Source: Alphaproteobacteria bacterium (GTDB lineage Bacteria; Myxococcota_A; UBA796; GCA-2862545). From it: a stretch of 64,000 bases of DNA. Where the stretch lies: the NCBI GenBank assembly GCA_020632875.1, contig JACKET010000007.1, positions 248,001 to 312,000 on the forward strand, in the 5' to 3' direction. Made by a program: the position numbers and the translations under genes. Below, piece by piece: positions 42,798-50,591 of the stretch. How positions within the stretch are numbered: the stretch's first letter is position 1; every line of letters starts with the position of its first letter. Below the pieces are notes generated by a model, which saw nothing but the letters and a program-made list of their open reading frames with translations, was not told the DNA's origin and did not search any database.

Positions 42798-43257
42798 CCC
42801 CGTCCTGCACGTCGTCCTCTACACCCCCGAGATCCCGCCGAACACCGGCAACGCGGGGCGGCTGTGCCTCGGCATCGGCGCGCGGCTGCACGTGGTCCAT
42901 CCGATCCCGTTCCAGATGGACGAGAAGGCCGTCCGGCGCGCGGGTCTCGACTACTGGAAGCACGTCGACCTCCAGGAACACGCCGATGCCGCGGCGTTCT
43001 GGTCCTGGGCCGAGGGGCGGCGCGTGTTCCTGTACAGCTCGCACGGCGACCGGCCGTACACCGCGCCGACCTACGCGCGCGGCGACGTGCTCGTGTTCGG
43101 GTGCGAGACGTCCGGCCTCCCGCGCGAGCTCGTCGCGGAGAGGGGCGCGTACACGATTCCGATGACCGGGCCGATCCGCTCGCTCAATCTGTCGAACGCG
43201 GTCGCTGTCGTGGTGTACGGGGCGCTGCGGGACGTGGCGCCGGCGTTGTTCGAATAG
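42781..43257 (+). CDS. trmL: tRNA (cytidine/uridine-34 2'-O)-methyltransferase TrmL
   Basis: A 158-residue SPOUT-class (knotted) methyltransferase that modifies the ribose of the wobble base in tRNA-Leu. Seen: EIPPNTGNAGRLC (motif 1), AGLDYWKHVDL, GDVLVFGCETSGLPREL, and the knot motif IPMTGPIRSLNLSNAVAVVVYG. It is full length for the family. It starts inside the end of manC, and its 3-prime end faces the inverted-repeat element at 43323. Confidence 0.93.
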   Translation: MAGPTDPVLHVVLYTPEIPPNTGNAGRLCLGIGARLHVVHPIPFQMDEKAVRRAGLDYWKHVDLQEHADAAAFWSWAEGRRVFLYSSHGDRPYTAPTYARGDVLVFGCETSGLPRELVAERGAYTIPMTGPIRSLNLSNAVAVVVYGALRDVAPALFE

Positions 43258-43322
43258 AAGGCCTCCTGCACAGCGAGAAATCTCTGTCTGGGAAGTGGTC
43301 GGGCTCCGAGCGCCTCAGGGCC

Positions 43323-43592
43323 TCACGCAGATGACGCAGAAGGACGCGGATGACGCAGAAACGAGGCCGTCACGGGTCGAGCGTCGTCGCTTCCCCGGGC
43401 ACCGTCGACGGGGATCGACAGAGAGGCCTCCCCGCGGATCGGAATCGGGATTCACCAGAGCAGGCGGTCGTTTCGGGCTGCTCGGGTGAGCGGACCCGCC
43501 GACGCGGTCGATCCGACTCGGGGTGGCTCACCGCTGTCGCGTCGATGCGGCTCCTTCTGCGTCATCTGCGTTCTTCTGCGTCATCTGCGTGA
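43323..43592. repeat. Inverted-repeat element, 270 bp, convergent gap
   Basis: The gap 43258-43670 between trmL and tgt holds no gene. Arms 43323-43362 and 43555-43592 are inverse ACGCAGA/TCTGCGT arrays. The interior has the hairpin CACCAGAGCAG (43453-43463) paired with CTGCTCGGGTG (43478-43488), 10 of 11 pairs, and a GGAATCGGGATT stretch shared with the element at 24216. The flanks outside the arms (65 and 78 bases) show nothing recognisable. Confidence 0.87.
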
Positions 43593-43670
43593 TGCGGCTC
43601 CGGTCCGACCGTCCGGGGCGCTCCCGGAAGCCGTCCAGAGCTCCCTCGGAAGCGGCCCAGCCCTTCGCGC

Positions 43671-44804
43671 TCAGTCGTCGGCAGGAGCCGAAGCCCGCGC
43701 CGCTGCCTTCGAGAGCTCCTGAAGGCCCTCCGCGTCCCCCGCGACGATCAGCGCTCGCGCCCGCCGCATCAGGCTCTGGTAGAAGTGCAGGTTGTGCGCG
43801 GAGAGCAGCCTTCGACCGAGCATCTCGCCACTCTTCACGAGATGCTTGAGGTACGCCCGTGAGTAGTCCGCAGCAGGGCTCTCGGGGTCGCTCTCGTCGA
43901 GCGGACGCGGGTCGGTGGCGTAGCGCGCGTTCTTCATGTTGCGCCGGCCCTGCCACGTGTACGCCATGCCGTGACGACCGAGCCGCGTCGGCAGCACGCA
44001 GTCGAACATGTCGACCCCGAGCAGCACCGCGTCGAGGATGTCGTGCGGGTGCCCGACACCCATCAGGTACCGCGCGCGGTTGGAGCCGAGGTGCGGGACC
44101 ACCCAGCTCGTCGCGGCGAGCATGTCGTCGCGGTCTTCGCCCACCGACAGGCCGCCGATGGCGAGGCCCTGGACGCCCAGCGTGGTGATCTCCTGAGCGT
44201 GCGCGATGCGCAGATCCTCGTAGAGCCCGCCCTGCACGATGCCGAAGAGGCCCGTCTGCTCGGGCTTCTCACGGGCGTTCATGCATCGCTTCAACCATCG
44301 CGTCGTGCGCTCGGTGCTCGCGGCGACCCGGTTGCGCTCGGCCGGCCACTCGATGCACTCGTCGAACGCCATGGCGATGTCGACGCCGAGCGCCTCCTGG
44401 ATCTCGACGGCCAGCTCGGGGGTGAGGCTGCGCAGGTCGCCGTTCTCGGGCAACCGGAACATCACGCCCTCCTCCGAGACCTTCAGGTGCTTCTTGAGGG
44501 AGAAGACCTGGTACCCGCCGGAGTCGGTGAGGATCGGCGCGTCCCACCGCATGAACCGGTGCAGGCCGCCGAGCTGCTCGACCAGCCCGTGACCCGGCCG
44601 GTTCCACAGGTGGTACGTGTTCGCGAGCACCATCTGCGCGCCCACGCCGCGCAGCTCGCCGGGAGTGAGGCCCCGCACGCTGCCGTACGTGCCCACCGGC
44701 ATGAACACGGGGGTCTCGACGGTTCCGTGGGGCAGGACGAGGCGACCGGCGCGGGCGAGCCCGCAGCGGGCCGTCTCTTCAAAGGACCAGCATGGCATCG
44801 CCAT
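43671..44804 (-). CDS. tgt: Queuine tRNA-ribosyltransferase (Tgt) lacking zinc cysteines
   Basis: A 377-residue tRNA-guanine transglycosylase, which swaps guanine-34 for preQ1 in tRNAs with GUN anticodons. Core motifs are intact: HGTVETPVFMPVGTYGSV, ILTDSGGYQVFSL, IAMAFDECIEWPA, GLFGIVQGGLYEDLR, AIGGLSVGE and LLGVDMFDCVLPTRLGRHG. The usual C-x-C-x2-C zinc site, expected in DPRPLDESDPESPAADYSRAY, has no Cys at all (Asp, Glu and Ala instead), although the flanks align without gaps and the final ligand His (SAHNLHF) remains. The start used is the ATG at 44804, inside queA; a second ATG lies two codons later and neither has a strong ribosome site. queA overlaps it by 26 bases. Confidence 0.87.
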   Translation of the reverse strand: MAMPCWSFEETARCGLARAGRLVLPHGTVETPVFMPVGTYGSVRGLTPGELRGVGAQMVLANTYHLWNRPGHGLVEQLGGLHRFMRWDAPILTDSGGYQVFSLKKHLKVSEEGVMFRLPENGDLRSLTPELAVEIQEALGVDIAMAFDECIEWPAERNRVAASTERTTRWLKRCMNAREKPEQTGLFGIVQGGLYEDLRIAHAQEITTLGVQGLAIGGLSVGEDRDDMLAATSWVVPHLGSNRARYLMGVGHPHDILDAVLLGVDMFDCVLPTRLGRHGMAYTWQGRRNMKNARYATDPRPLDESDPESPAADYSRAYLKHLVKSGEMLGRRLLSAHNLHFYQSLMRRARALIVAGDAEGLQELSKAAARASAPADD

Positions 44805-45804
44805 AGGAGTAGAACCGATAGCCCTCGCGGATGGCGAGCCCGTACGTCTCGAGCAGGCGCTCCCTCCCGAGGAGGGTGGCGACGAGCATGAGCAGGCTGC
44901 TGCGGGGCAGGTGGAAGTTGGTGACGAGCGCGTCGACCGTGCGGAGCGCGCTGCCGGGGCGGAGGAACAGGGTGGTCGTGCCGCTGCCGGCTCGTGGGGA
45001 CCGGGCCCCCTCGGGGGTGGCGGCCTCGAGCGTGCGGGTCGACGTCGTGCCGACCGCGACGATGCGCCCACCGCGTGCGCGGACCTCGGCGAGGGCGGTC
45101 GCGGTGGCCTCGGGGACGGTCCACGGCTCGGGATGGAGGGCGCCGCGTTCGACGTCTTCGGGGCGCAGGGGACGGAAGGTGCCGATGCCGACGTGCAGGG
45201 TGACCGGGTGGACCCCGATACCCCGCGCGGCGAGGGCCTCGAGCACCTCGGGCGTGAAGTGCAGCCCGGCGGTCGGAGCCGCGGCTGCGCCGAGCGGGCC
45301 GGCGAAGATGGTCTGGTAGCGCTCGCGGTCGGAGTCGTCGGCGCCGCGCCCGAGGTAGGGCGGGAGCGGGAGCTCGCCGTGCGCCTCCATCCGCGCCGCG
45401 GCGTCGCCGAAGTCGACCGCGAACAGGCCGTCGGGCAGGCGCTCGACGATGGTGGCGGGCTCTCCGCCCACCTCGACGACCTCGCCTGGCGAGAGCCTCC
45501 GGGCGTTCCGGATCATGCAGGGCACCGGGCCCGAGCCCGGCTGGAGAACGAGGATCTCGATCCTCCCGCCGGTCTTGCGGTGGCCGTGCAGTCGGGCGGC
45601 CATCACGCGCGTGTCGTTCACGACGAGGGCGTCGCCGGGCTCGAGGAGCCCCGGGAGGTCGGCGAACACGCGGTGCTCGACGCCTCCGGACCGCCGCGCG
45701 ACGAGCAGCCGGGACGCGTCGCGGCGATCTGCCGGGTAGCGCGCGATGTGCGCGTCGGGCAGCGGGAAGTCCCACGCGTCGAGGTCGGTGTCGTCGGTGC
45801 TCAC
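44779..45804 (-). CDS. queA: S-adenosylmethionine:tRNA ribosyltransferase-isomerase
   Basis: A 341-residue enzyme that turns preQ1 in tRNA into epoxyqueuosine using the ribose of SAM, the step after Tgt. Seen: WDFPLPDAHIARYPADRRDASRL at the N-terminus, LVVNDTRVMAARLHG, APTAGLHFTPEVLEAL (family signature), LHVGIGTFRPLRPEDV, VGTTSTRTLEAA, and the C-terminal LATLLGRERLLETYGLAIREGYRFYSYGDAML. It is full length. The GTG start is at 45804; a usual partner, tgt, overlaps its end. It diverges from yajC-secDF across 150 bases. Confidence 0.95.
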   Translation of the reverse strand: MSTDDTDLDAWDFPLPDAHIARYPADRRDASRLLVARRSGGVEHRVFADLPGLLEPGDALVVNDTRVMAARLHGHRKTGGRIEILVLQPGSGPVPCMIRNARRLSPGEVVEVGGEPATIVERLPDGLFAVDFGDAAARMEAHGELPLPPYLGRGADDSDRERYQTIFAGPLGAAAAPTAGLHFTPEVLEALAARGIGVHPVTLHVGIGTFRPLRPEDVERGALHPEPWTVPEATATALAEVRARGGRIVAVGTTSTRTLEAATPEGARSPRAGSGTTTLFLRPGSALRTVDALVTNFHLPRSSLLMLVATLLGRERLLETYGLAIREGYRFYSYGDAMLVL

Positions 45805-45954
45805 GGTCCGTCCGCCTAACCCCGGACCGCTGCGGAGGCCTCGTTGGTGGCGTTGTCAGCGACGGGTCAATAAACGCTGCGGGCTGCCGTGGGGGCTTGA
45901 CCCATGCCCCGGCGTGCTTCCTTTCGACCGCATCGGTCAACCGAGAGGCTCCGC

Positions 45955-46227
45955 GTGGGCGAGTTCGCGCAATTCATACCGATTCTCCTGATCTTCGGGC
46001 TGATGTACTTCCTGATCATCCTGCCCCAGAATCGGGAGAGGGCGGCCCACGAAGCGCTGCTGGCGAGCCTCACCAAAGACGACCGGGTCGTCACCCAGGG
46101 CGGGCTGTTCGGGAAGATCGTGAGCGTCGCCGCCGAGACGGTGGTGCTGGAGATCGCGGAGAAGACCCGCGTGACGCTCGAGAAGAAGTTCGTGGCTCGC
46201 CGAATCGAGCCCGGCCAAGGCAACTAG
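45955..46227 (+). CDS. yajC: Preprotein translocase subunit YajC
   Basis: A 90-residue single-span membrane protein of the SecDF-YajC complex. The helix FIPILLIFGLMYFLIILPQ (about 7-26) is followed by NRERAAHEALLASLTKDDRVVTQGG, the family signature, and a small soluble domain (GLFGKIVSVAAETVVLEIAE). The GTG at 45955, behind GAGAGG, is preferred over the ATG at 45904, since it puts the helix close to the N-terminus as in other YajC. It leads yajC-secD-secF with a 10-base gap to secD. Confidence 0.92.
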   Translation: MGEFAQFIPILLIFGLMYFLIILPQNRERAAHEALLASLTKDDRVVTQGGLFGKIVSVAAETVVLEIAEKTRVTLEKKFVARRIEPGQGN

Positions 46228-46237
46228 GAGTCGCGTC

Positions 46238-48679
46238 GTGGAAGGGATTACCTGGATCCGGCTCGGTACGATCGCGGCGCTGTTCCTCGGCTCCGTGTAC
46301 GTGCTGCTGCCGACGGCCCTGCAGGGCGACCTCGAGGCCCAGCGCGCCGCCGCTGCCGCTGCCATCGAGACGCCCGATTCCGGCCGCAAGTCGCTCGAAG
46401 TGCTCTTCGAGACGACCGACGCCACGGCCGCGGCGCCGGTGCTCCGCGCGCGCCTGAAGGCCGCCGGGCTGGCCATCGAGCGCGTCCGCGTGAAAGACCA
46501 CATGGTGGCCGTGACGCCCGGCGCCGGCACCACGAAAGAGTCCATCATCGCGGTCGCTTCGCACGCCGGTGTGGCGAAGATCCACGACCCGAACGTCGTG
46601 TCGCCCGTGCCGCCCGTCACGCCCACGGCTCCCGCCGAGCCCCCCGCACCCGAGCCCCTGTGGGCCGCGCTCCGCGAGGCGGATGCCGCGAACCTCGGCT
46701 GGTGGGGCGAGAACCTCGACGACTGGTACGGCGCGCCCGTCCCGCCGGGTGCCGGCGACCTCGGGCTCTCCGTGAAGGGCCTGGCCGGCAGCGAGATCAC
46801 GCTGTCCGGTGCGCTCCCCGACTCGGTGCCGTTCGGCATCGTGTCCGTCGACTCGAAGATGGTGGGCCTCGTGTTCTCCGCGGGCAGCGGCGCACGCTTC
46901 GAGCCCCTCGCCACGAAGGTCGAGACCTCCACCGGCGCCGAGTGGCTGGCCGACGAAGAGTCCATCGGGCTCCTGGTGTCCGGCTCGCTCCCCGGGCCGC
47001 TCGCCGTCCACGGCAAGGACGAAGGCCCGAAGGATGGCGCGGGCCCCGCGGCCCAGGTCGCCGAGAGCTCCGTGCCCGCGTGGCTCCTCGACCTCCTCCC
47101 CGACACGGCCATCAACCTCGGCCTCGATCTCCAGGGCGGTCTCGACATCACCCTCCAGGTCGAGCTCGACGACGCGGTGATGTCCCAGGTGGCCCGCGAC
47201 GCCGCCTCCTTCAAGGAGCTCGCCGAGCGCAACAACGTCGAGGTCGCCTCCATCCGGAAGGACAAGATCGAGCCGATCATCTGGTTCGAGGTCCCCGACG
47301 AGCGCCTCGACGAGGTGCAGTCGTTCCTCTACGAGAACAACCGCGACTACGTGTACGCGCGCAAGTCCGAAGACGGCCGCCACGGCTTCAAGATGGCCGA
47401 CGGTCGCATCGACCGCGTGAAGACCGAGGCGGTCGAGCAGGTGCTCGAGACGCTCCGCAAGCGCGTCGACGCCACCGGCGTGAAAGAACCCAGCATCGTG
47501 AAGAAGGGCGGCGGGCGCATCAACGTCCAGCTCCCCGGCGCCGTCGACCTGCAGGAGGCCATCGAGGCCATCGGCACGACGGCCATCCTCGAGTTCCGCA
47601 TGGTCGACCCGAAGTTCGACCAGGCCGTCCTCGGCGACATCATCGGGGCGGCCGAAGACGCGCTCACCCCCGAGCAGTTCGAAGACGACGACTTCGTGAA
47701 CGGCTGGCTGTGGCAGACGAAGCGGCTCGAAGAAGACCGCATCGTGCTGTGGCACTACGAAGAGACCACCGAGGGGATGCAGCGCATCACCTACCGGCGC
47801 GGCGACAACGAAGGGCCGCTGGTGCTCATGAACGAGGTCGTGCTCACGGGCAACGACGTGAACGACGCGTCCGTCGGCTACGACCAGAACAACTTCCCGT
47901 ACGTCGGTCTGAGCTTCAAGCCGCGCGGCTCGCAGATCTTCTGCGACATCACGACGAAGCACGTGAAAGAGCGGTTCGCCATCATCCTCGACCACCAGAT
48001 CCGCTCGGCTCCTTCGATTCGGGAGCGCATCTGCGGCGGTCGCGCCTCCATCGAGATGGGCAGCTCCATGGATGCCGTGGGCGACGCACAGACCCTCGCC
48101 CTCGTGCTGCGCACCGGCTCGCTCGACGCGCCGGTCAGCATCGGCGAGGTGCGTCAGGTCGGCGCGCAGCTCGGCCACGACTCCATCCGCTCCGGCTCCA
48201 TCGCGAGTGTCGCGGGCGGCATCGTCGTCGTGCTCTTCATGGGCATCTGGTACCGCCGGGCCGGCATGCTCGCGAACATCGCGCTCGCGCTGAACGTGCT
48301 GCTGGTCATCGCGGCCCTCGCGTTGTTCGGCGCCACGCTCACGCTGCCGGGCATCGCGGGCATCGCGCTCACCGTCGGCATGGCGGTCGACGCGAACATC
48401 ATCATCTTCGAGCGAATCCGCGAAGAGCTGGCACTCGGCGTCCATCCCCGAAAAGCGGTGGATGTCGGGTTCGACAAGGGTCTCGTCGCGGTCCTCGACG
48501 CGAACATCACGACCGCCATCGCCGGCATCGTCCTGTTCTCGTACGGCACCGGCCCCATCAAGGGCTTCGCGGTGACGCTGCTCATCGGCATCGTGACCAC
48601 GCTGATCACCGCGCTGTTCGTCACGCGCACGCTGATGGAGCTCGTGACCCGCAGCTCCAGCGCGCGAATCACCATCTGA
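46238..48679 (+). CDS. secD: Protein-export membrane protein SecD, with large N-terminal insertion
   Basis: An 813-residue SecD, about 200 residues longer than E. coli SecD. It uses the proton-motive force to help pull exported proteins through SecYEG. The first helix is at 7-27, but the hallmark NLGLDLQGGLDITLQV comes only at about residue 288. Between lie a SecD-P1-like stretch (APVLRARLKAAGLAIERVRV), a Pro-rich spacer and about 100 residues I cannot place (PLWAALREADAANLGWWGEN). The usual head domain and five further helices follow (ALNVLLVIAALALFGATLTL; TVGMAVDANIIIFERIREEL). GTG start behind AGGAG. Confidence 0.93.
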   Translation: MEGITWIRLGTIAALFLGSVYVLLPTALQGDLEAQRAAAAAAIETPDSGRKSLEVLFETTDATAAAPVLRARLKAAGLAIERVRVKDHMVAVTPGAGTTKESIIAVASHAGVAKIHDPNVVSPVPPVTPTAPAEPPAPEPLWAALREADAANLGWWGENLDDWYGAPVPPGAGDLGLSVKGLAGSEITLSGALPDSVPFGIVSVDSKMVGLVFSAGSGARFEPLATKVETSTGAEWLADEESIGLLVSGSLPGPLAVHGKDEGPKDGAGPAAQVAESSVPAWLLDLLPDTAINLGLDLQGGLDITLQVELDDAVMSQVARDAASFKELAERNNVEVASIRKDKIEPIIWFEVPDERLDEVQSFLYENNRDYVYARKSEDGRHGFKMADGRIDRVKTEAVEQVLETLRKRVDATGVKEPSIVKKGGGRINVQLPGAVDLQEAIEAIGTTAILEFRMVDPKFDQAVLGDIIGAAEDALTPEQFEDDDFVNGWLWQTKRLEEDRIVLWHYEETTEGMQRITYRRGDNEGPLVLMNEVVLTGNDVNDASVGYDQNNFPYVGLSFKPRGSQIFCDITTKHVKERFAIILDHQIRSAPSIRERICGGRASIEMGSSMDAVGDAQTLALVLRTGSLDAPVSIGEVRQVGAQLGHDSIRSGSIASVAGGIVVVLFMGIWYRRAGMLANIALALNVLLVIAALALFGATLTLPGIAGIALTVGMAVDANIIIFERIREELALGVHPRKAVDVGFDKGLVAVLDANITTAIAGIVLFSYGTGPIKGFAVTLLIGIVTTLITALFVTRTLMELVTRSSSARITI

Positions 48680-48686
48680 GGCCGAC

Positions 48687-49946
48687 GTGGACTTCCTCAA
48701 AGACAAGCTCACGAATCTGAACTTCGACTTCGTCGGTTGGCGCTACATCGCCGGGACGATCTCGTTCCTCATGGTCGTGATCAGCTGGGTGTTGTTCGTC
48801 GCGATCGGTCCGAACTTCGGCATCGACTTCACCGGCGGCACCGAGATCCACCTGAAGTTCGAGCAGCCGGTCGACATCTCCGAGGTGCGCGGCGCGCTCT
48901 CGTCGCTCGGTGTGTCGAACGACGCGGTCCAGCAGGTCGGCACCACCGAAGACCGCGAGTTCAAGATCCGCATCCAGGATCCCGAGTTCGGCTCGAAGGA
49001 GGTCCGGGCCACGGTCGAGAACCGGCTGCGCGAGAAGCTCGGCGCCGACTGGATCAAGTCCAGCGACTTCAACGCCGAGGTCGGCGCGCGGCTCACCGTC
49101 ACCTACAACGGCGACCCGAAGACCCCGGCCGACGTGAAGCAGGCGCTCGAGGGCCTGTCGATCGCGAACGTGTCGTCGGGTCGCGAAGAGAACCAGGTCA
49201 TCATCACGCTCCCCGGCCTCGCGCAGGAGATCGAGAAGGAGATCGGCCAGGCGCTCGGCGACAAGCAGTTCGAGGTGCTCGCGATCGACGCGGTCGGGCC
49301 GAAGGTCGGCGCCGAGCTCCAGAGGCAGGGCTTCGTCAGCGTGGCCGCGACGCTCGGGCTCGTGCTCCTCTACGTCGCGTTCCGGTTCGACATCGCGTTC
49401 GCGCCCGGCGCCATCATCGCGCTGTTCCACGACGTGTCGGTGACCATCGGCATCTTCGTGGCGCTGCAGCTCGAGTTCAACCTGCCGATGATCGGCGCGC
49501 TGCTCACCATCGTCGGGTACTCGCTGAACGACACGATCGTCATCTACGACCGGATCCGCGAGAACCGCGATCGATACCGCCGGAAGGACACGAAGGACCT
49601 CATCAACACGTCGATCAACGAGACGCTCTCGCGAACCCTCGCGACCTCGCTCACGACGATGATGGCCATCATGATGTTCCTCGTGATCGGCGGCCCGGTC
49701 ATCCAGAACTTCGCGTTCGCGATGTTCCTCGGCATCGTGTTCGGCACCTACTCCACGATCTACGTCGCTTCGCCGATGATCCTCGTGATGGAGGACGTGA
49801 AGCCGCACCTCTCGAAGCTCGTGGCGGTGCAGGCCGTGAGCGACGAGCCGGAAGAAGGCGCCGACCTCGCGCTTTCGGAGTCCGAGAAGCGCCGTCGCGA
49901 GCGCGACAGCTCCGGCCCCAACCCCGCGGGTCCCGGCGCCACCTGA
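48687..49946 (+). CDS. secF: Protein-export membrane protein SecF
   Basis: A 419-residue six-helix partner of SecD. Seen: helix 1 (about 18-39), then NFGIDFTGGTEIHLKFE, a periplasmic domain of about 190 residues (longer than usual, with two DVKQAL-like repeats), and GAELQRQGFVSVAATLGLVL. The conserved helix-5/6 region is LTIVGYSLNDTIVIYDRIRE, then INETLSRTLATSLTTMMAI. The tail is acidic and charged. It starts at a GTG 7 bases after secD. Confidence 0.94.
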   Translation: MDFLKDKLTNLNFDFVGWRYIAGTISFLMVVISWVLFVAIGPNFGIDFTGGTEIHLKFEQPVDISEVRGALSSLGVSNDAVQQVGTTEDREFKIRIQDPEFGSKEVRATVENRLREKLGADWIKSSDFNAEVGARLTVTYNGDPKTPADVKQALEGLSIANVSSGREENQVIITLPGLAQEIEKEIGQALGDKQFEVLAIDAVGPKVGAELQRQGFVSVAATLGLVLLYVAFRFDIAFAPGAIIALFHDVSVTIGIFVALQLEFNLPMIGALLTIVGYSLNDTIVIYDRIRENRDRYRRKDTKDLINTSINETLSRTLATSLTTMMAIMMFLVIGGPVIQNFAFAMFLGIVFGTYSTIYVASPMILVMEDVKPHLSKLVAVQAVSDEPEEGADLALSESEKRRRERDSSGPNPAGPGAT

Positions 49947-49962
49947 TCTCCCGGGAGGACCG

Positions 49963-50589
49963 ATGTTGCTGGCTTCACTCCTCACCGCGCTCGCGGGAAA
50001 CGTGTACATCAACAGCGTGCGCGTCGAACCGAGTGATCTCGCAGGTCTCGAGCTGAAGTCCGTCAACGTCCGCACCGATGTCGACGGGAACGTGTGGATC
50101 GACGCGCCCGGCTACACCGTGCGACCGGTCCTGCCCGAGGGCTCCACCGTTCCCGGGCCCGCGCCGACGGCTCCCGTCCCGGGGCCCGCTCCGACGACGA
50201 CAGCCCCGATGCCCGGCCCGACGACCGGCCTCACTCCCGCGACCGCGGGCACGGTCCCGCCGGGCCGTTTCTGGCTCTACGTCGAGGACGACAACTCCTC
50301 GGGCCACGTCGTCGACGTGTCGGTGAACGGGGTGCTCGTGACCACCGTTCGCTCCGGAACGCCGGACCCCATCATCCTCGACGTGGGCAAGTGGCTGCGT
50401 CCGGGAGAGAACCAGATCGTCTGCCGCGCCGTCTCGACCGAGCCCGCCGGCGGCCCGCTCTACGTGTACCTGGGACGGGGCCAGGACAACAACGGAACCG
50501 TGGAGATGGGGTCGCCCGACGTCCAGTTCGGCGTCGGGCGCTCGCGCTCCGGAGAGACCCGACGCACCTACACCTTCGAGGTGAACTGA
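49963..50589 (+). CDS. Exported beta-sandwich protein with Pro/Thr linker
   Basis: A 208-residue protein with a very short leader (MLLASLLTALAG), probably a signal peptide. The N-terminal domain (NVYINSVRVEPSDLAGLELK...VDGNVWIDAPGYTVR) resembles a small module I have seen in deltaproteobacterial proteins, with no known role. A Pro/Thr/Gly-rich linker (about 56-92) leads to a C-terminal domain (RFWLYVEDDNSSGHVVDVSV...GPLYVYLGRG), predicted all-beta. The ATG follows GGGAGGACCG, 16 bases after secF and 2 bases before the PhoH gene, so it is in the sec operon. Function is unknown. Confidence 0.75.
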   Translation: MLLASLLTALAGNVYINSVRVEPSDLAGLELKSVNVRTDVDGNVWIDAPGYTVRPVLPEGSTVPGPAPTAPVPGPAPTTTAPMPGPTTGLTPATAGTVPPGRFWLYVEDDNSSGHVVDVSVNGVLVTTVRSGTPDPIILDVGKWLRPGENQIVCRAVSTEPAGGPLYVYLGRGQDNNGTVEMGSPDVQFGVGRSRSGETRRTYTFEVN

Positions 50590-50591
50590 AA

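Noticed and set aside
45890..45930. A TTGACC-type promoter before yajC
   Set aside because: No matching -10 hexamer at the right spacing; it could be chance in a GC-rich divergent region.
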